A stretch of DNA of 64,000 nt from Larkinella soli (GTDB lineage Bacteria > Bacteroidota > Bacteroidia > Cytophagales > Spirosomataceae). Positions 62,955 to 64,000 of the stretch are shown in pieces; the stretch's first letter is position 1; the number at the start of each line of letters is the position of its first letter. A program made the translations under genes and the position numbers. The DNA lies in assembly GCF_003703975.1 (NCBI RefSeq), contig NZ_QTJY01000015.1:100198-164197 (forward strand), written 5' to 3'. Under the pieces are notes generated by a model that saw only the letters and a program-made list of their open reading frames with translations, was not told the origin of the DNA and did no database searches.

Positions 62955-63695
62955 ATGTTCTCATTCTTCAGCCGTAAGCAGGAGCGTTCTTCGATCACCG
63001 ATTTCGGGTTTCTGGGGGTGGACATTCACTCGCACCTGATTCCGGCCATCGACGACGGCGTACCCGGGTATGCAGCCGCTCTGGAATGCCTGCAGGGTTT
63101 ACAGGATCTCGGCTATAAGAAAGTAATAACGACCCCGCACGTTCTTCAGGATTATTACCCCAACACCAGCTTCACGATCCGCCACGGCCTGAGTGAATTG
63201 CAGGATGCCGTCCGGGAAGCCGGTCTGACGATCCAGGTGGATGCGGCCGCCGAGTATCTGGTCGACGATCATTTTCTGTCGCTGCTCCGGTCCGGCGACC
63301 TGCTGACCTGGGGTCCTAATTATCTGCTCATCGAACTGCCGTTTGCGGTGCCTCCCCTGAACCTGGAAGACATTATTTTTCAGATCATGACCCGGGGCTA
63401 TCAACCCGTTCTTGCCCACCCGGAGCGGTATTCCTACCTCAAGGAGCATCCCGACCGCCTGCAGAAAATCAAAGAGCAGGGGTGTATGTTCCAGCTGAAT
63501 CTGCTCTCCCTGATGGGGCAGTACGGCTCCCGGGTTCAGCAGTATGCCAGACAACTGGTGGAGCAGTCGATGATCGATTTTCTGGGGTCGGACGCCCACC
63601 GGCCGAAGGACATCGAAAAACTGGGGCAACTGATCAAGTCGGGCGAGTTGTCCATCCTTGAGTCGCACCAGTTTATGAACCGTTCTCTGGCCTGA
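62955..63695 (+). CDS. CpsB/YwqE-type PHP tyrosine-protein phosphatase
   Basis: 246-residue metal-dependent phosphatase that controls capsular polysaccharide synthesis by acting on the tyrosine kinase of the chain-length regulator. Metal-binding motifs of the PHP fold are complete: DIHSHLIPAIDDG (His25, His27), TTPHVLQDYY, Glu in AAEYLVDDHF, LAHPERY and LGSDAHRP. It lies at the start of an exopolysaccharide locus: UDP-glucose dehydrogenase begins 254 bases later. Confidence 0.92.
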   Translation: MFSFFSRKQERSSITDFGFLGVDIHSHLIPAIDDGVPGYAAALECLQGLQDLGYKKVITTPHVLQDYYPNTSFTIRHGLSELQDAVREAGLTIQVDAAAEYLVDDHFLSLLRSGDLLTWGPNYLLIELPFAVPPLNLEDIIFQIMTRGYQPVLAHPERYSYLKEHPDRLQKIKEQGCMFQLNLLSLMGQYGSRVQQYARQLVEQSMIDFLGSDAHRPKDIEKLGQLIKSGELSILESHQFMNRSLA

Positions 63696-63793
63696 GGGTT
63701 GGCCGTTTTTCTCCCGCTAATTGGAAATTTTCTGTGCTCCTGTCCGTTAACCGCCAAACGGCTCGGTATTATTTTTTGCCTTTTTTGTATTTT

Positions 63794-63820
63794 GTATACC
63801 TTTTTTAAGAAAGTGTATAC
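63794..63820. promoter_or_regulatory. Dyad-symmetric site upstream of ugd
   Basis: GTATAC (63794-63799) and GTATAC (63815-63820) lie 21 bases apart centre to centre, with a partly symmetric middle (CTTTTTTAAGAAAG). Two-turn spacing fits a dimeric regulator binding site. The surrounding 63696-63948 is AT-rich and otherwise shows no gene. Confidence 0.35.
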
Positions 63821-63920
63821 TTAAGCCCTCCTTTTTTAGATCCCCCTCCGTTTTTTGGTCCGATAATTGGTTGGTTTCCGCGTGAAGCCAATGCCGCAGA
63901 TCTTGAGGTGCGTTGTCTGG

Positions 63921-63928
63921 TATCTTTC
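63921..63928 (+). promoter_or_regulatory. Possible -7 element for ugd
   Basis: TATCTTTC, 20 bases before the ATG, with TTG at 63903-63905 (15-base spacer, shorter than usual). Confidence 0.35.
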
Positions 63929-63948
63929 ACTGCTCTTTACTCAACGCT

Positions 63949-64000
63949 ATGAAAATTTCTATTGTCGGGACCGGTTACGTTGGGTTAGTGACCGGCACCT
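63949..64000 (+). CDS. UDP-glucose/GDP-mannose dehydrogenase, N-terminal fragment
   Basis: The ATG at 63949 opens a frame reading MKISIVGTGYVGLVTGT up to the window edge. The GTGYVGLVTG glycine motif is the NAD-binding site of the UDP-glucose 6-dehydrogenase family, which supplies UDP-glucuronate for exopolysaccharide. Only 17 residues are visible, so the exact substrate is open. Confidence 0.8.
   Translation, partial: MKISIVGTGYVGLVTGT

Overview
The window looks like a chromosomal segment of a GC-rich member of the Bacteroidota, most likely order Cytophagales near the Spirosoma/Larkinella group. The evidence is the gene families: gliding genes gldA and gldD, a TonB receptor/DUF4249 pair, DUF4270, DUF4136, peptidase families S46 and S9, and a bifunctional DAHP synthase/chorismate mutase. 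It is also the promoter style, since several intergenic regions carry the Bacteroidota -7 element TAnnTTTG, two of them with a TTG 19 to 20 bases upstream. Start codons generally lack a Shine-Dalgarno sequence, as usual in this phylum. The genus is inferred. No rRNA, tRNA, CRISPR array, transposase or replication origin was seen.

Layout. 1-3611: end of a TonB receptor, then a coupled four-gene unit (exported helical protein, LytS-type sensor kinase, small membrane protein, LytTR regulator). 3800-8675: envelope-biogenesis run uppS, bamA and two Skp/OmpH chaperones. 8854-14104: an exported Ig-like protein, lspA, proline dehydrogenase and the aromatic entry enzyme. 14133-17508: a DUF4249 lipoprotein and its TonB receptor. 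17648-25216: a structured leader with NDH-2, an S46 dipeptidyl-peptidase, a cytochrome b/molybdopterin enzyme pair and an S9 peptidase. 25215-28613: a coiled-coil protein, a 930-base gap holding a strong promoter and a run of hairpins (candidate non-coding RNA), aroB and a DUF4136 lipoprotein. 28607-34193: gldA, then an operon of an LprI-like protein, an amino-acid permease and an osmolyte ABC transporter whose binding domain appears circularly permuted. 34249-39542: a lipoprotein methyltransferase, a holin-like protein, and the block metallopeptidase, rfaE2, flippase-like protein, panD, panC. 39666-49125: a stand-alone GT5 domain overlapping a DUF4270 gene, glmS, ridA, gltX, small conserved proteins and gldD. 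49165-56551: aldo/keto reductase, monooxygenase, dihaem cytochrome c, a Crp/Fnr regulator divergent from a large plug-domain protein without a barrel, and a thioesterase. 56623-64000: Wzi-like outer-membrane protein, several envelope proteins of unknown role, a phage-type nuclease with an unknown partner, then a CpsB-type phosphatase and the start of UDP-glucose dehydrogenase, the edge of an exopolysaccharide locus.

How it fits together. Most genes serve the cell envelope: lipid carrier synthesis (uppS), barrel assembly (bamA, skp), lipoprotein maturation (lspA), sugar precursors (glmS, rfaE2, ugd), capsule (Wzi, CpsB), gliding (gldA, gldD) and TonB-dependent uptake. The rest is core metabolism (panC, panD, aroB, gltX) and osmotic or oxidative stress functions. 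Non-coding items that stand out are two copies of a roughly 105-bp GC-rich palindromic repeat, an AT-rich intergenic repeat family, the hairpin-rich gap after 25885 and a 12-bp stem that includes the ndh start codon.
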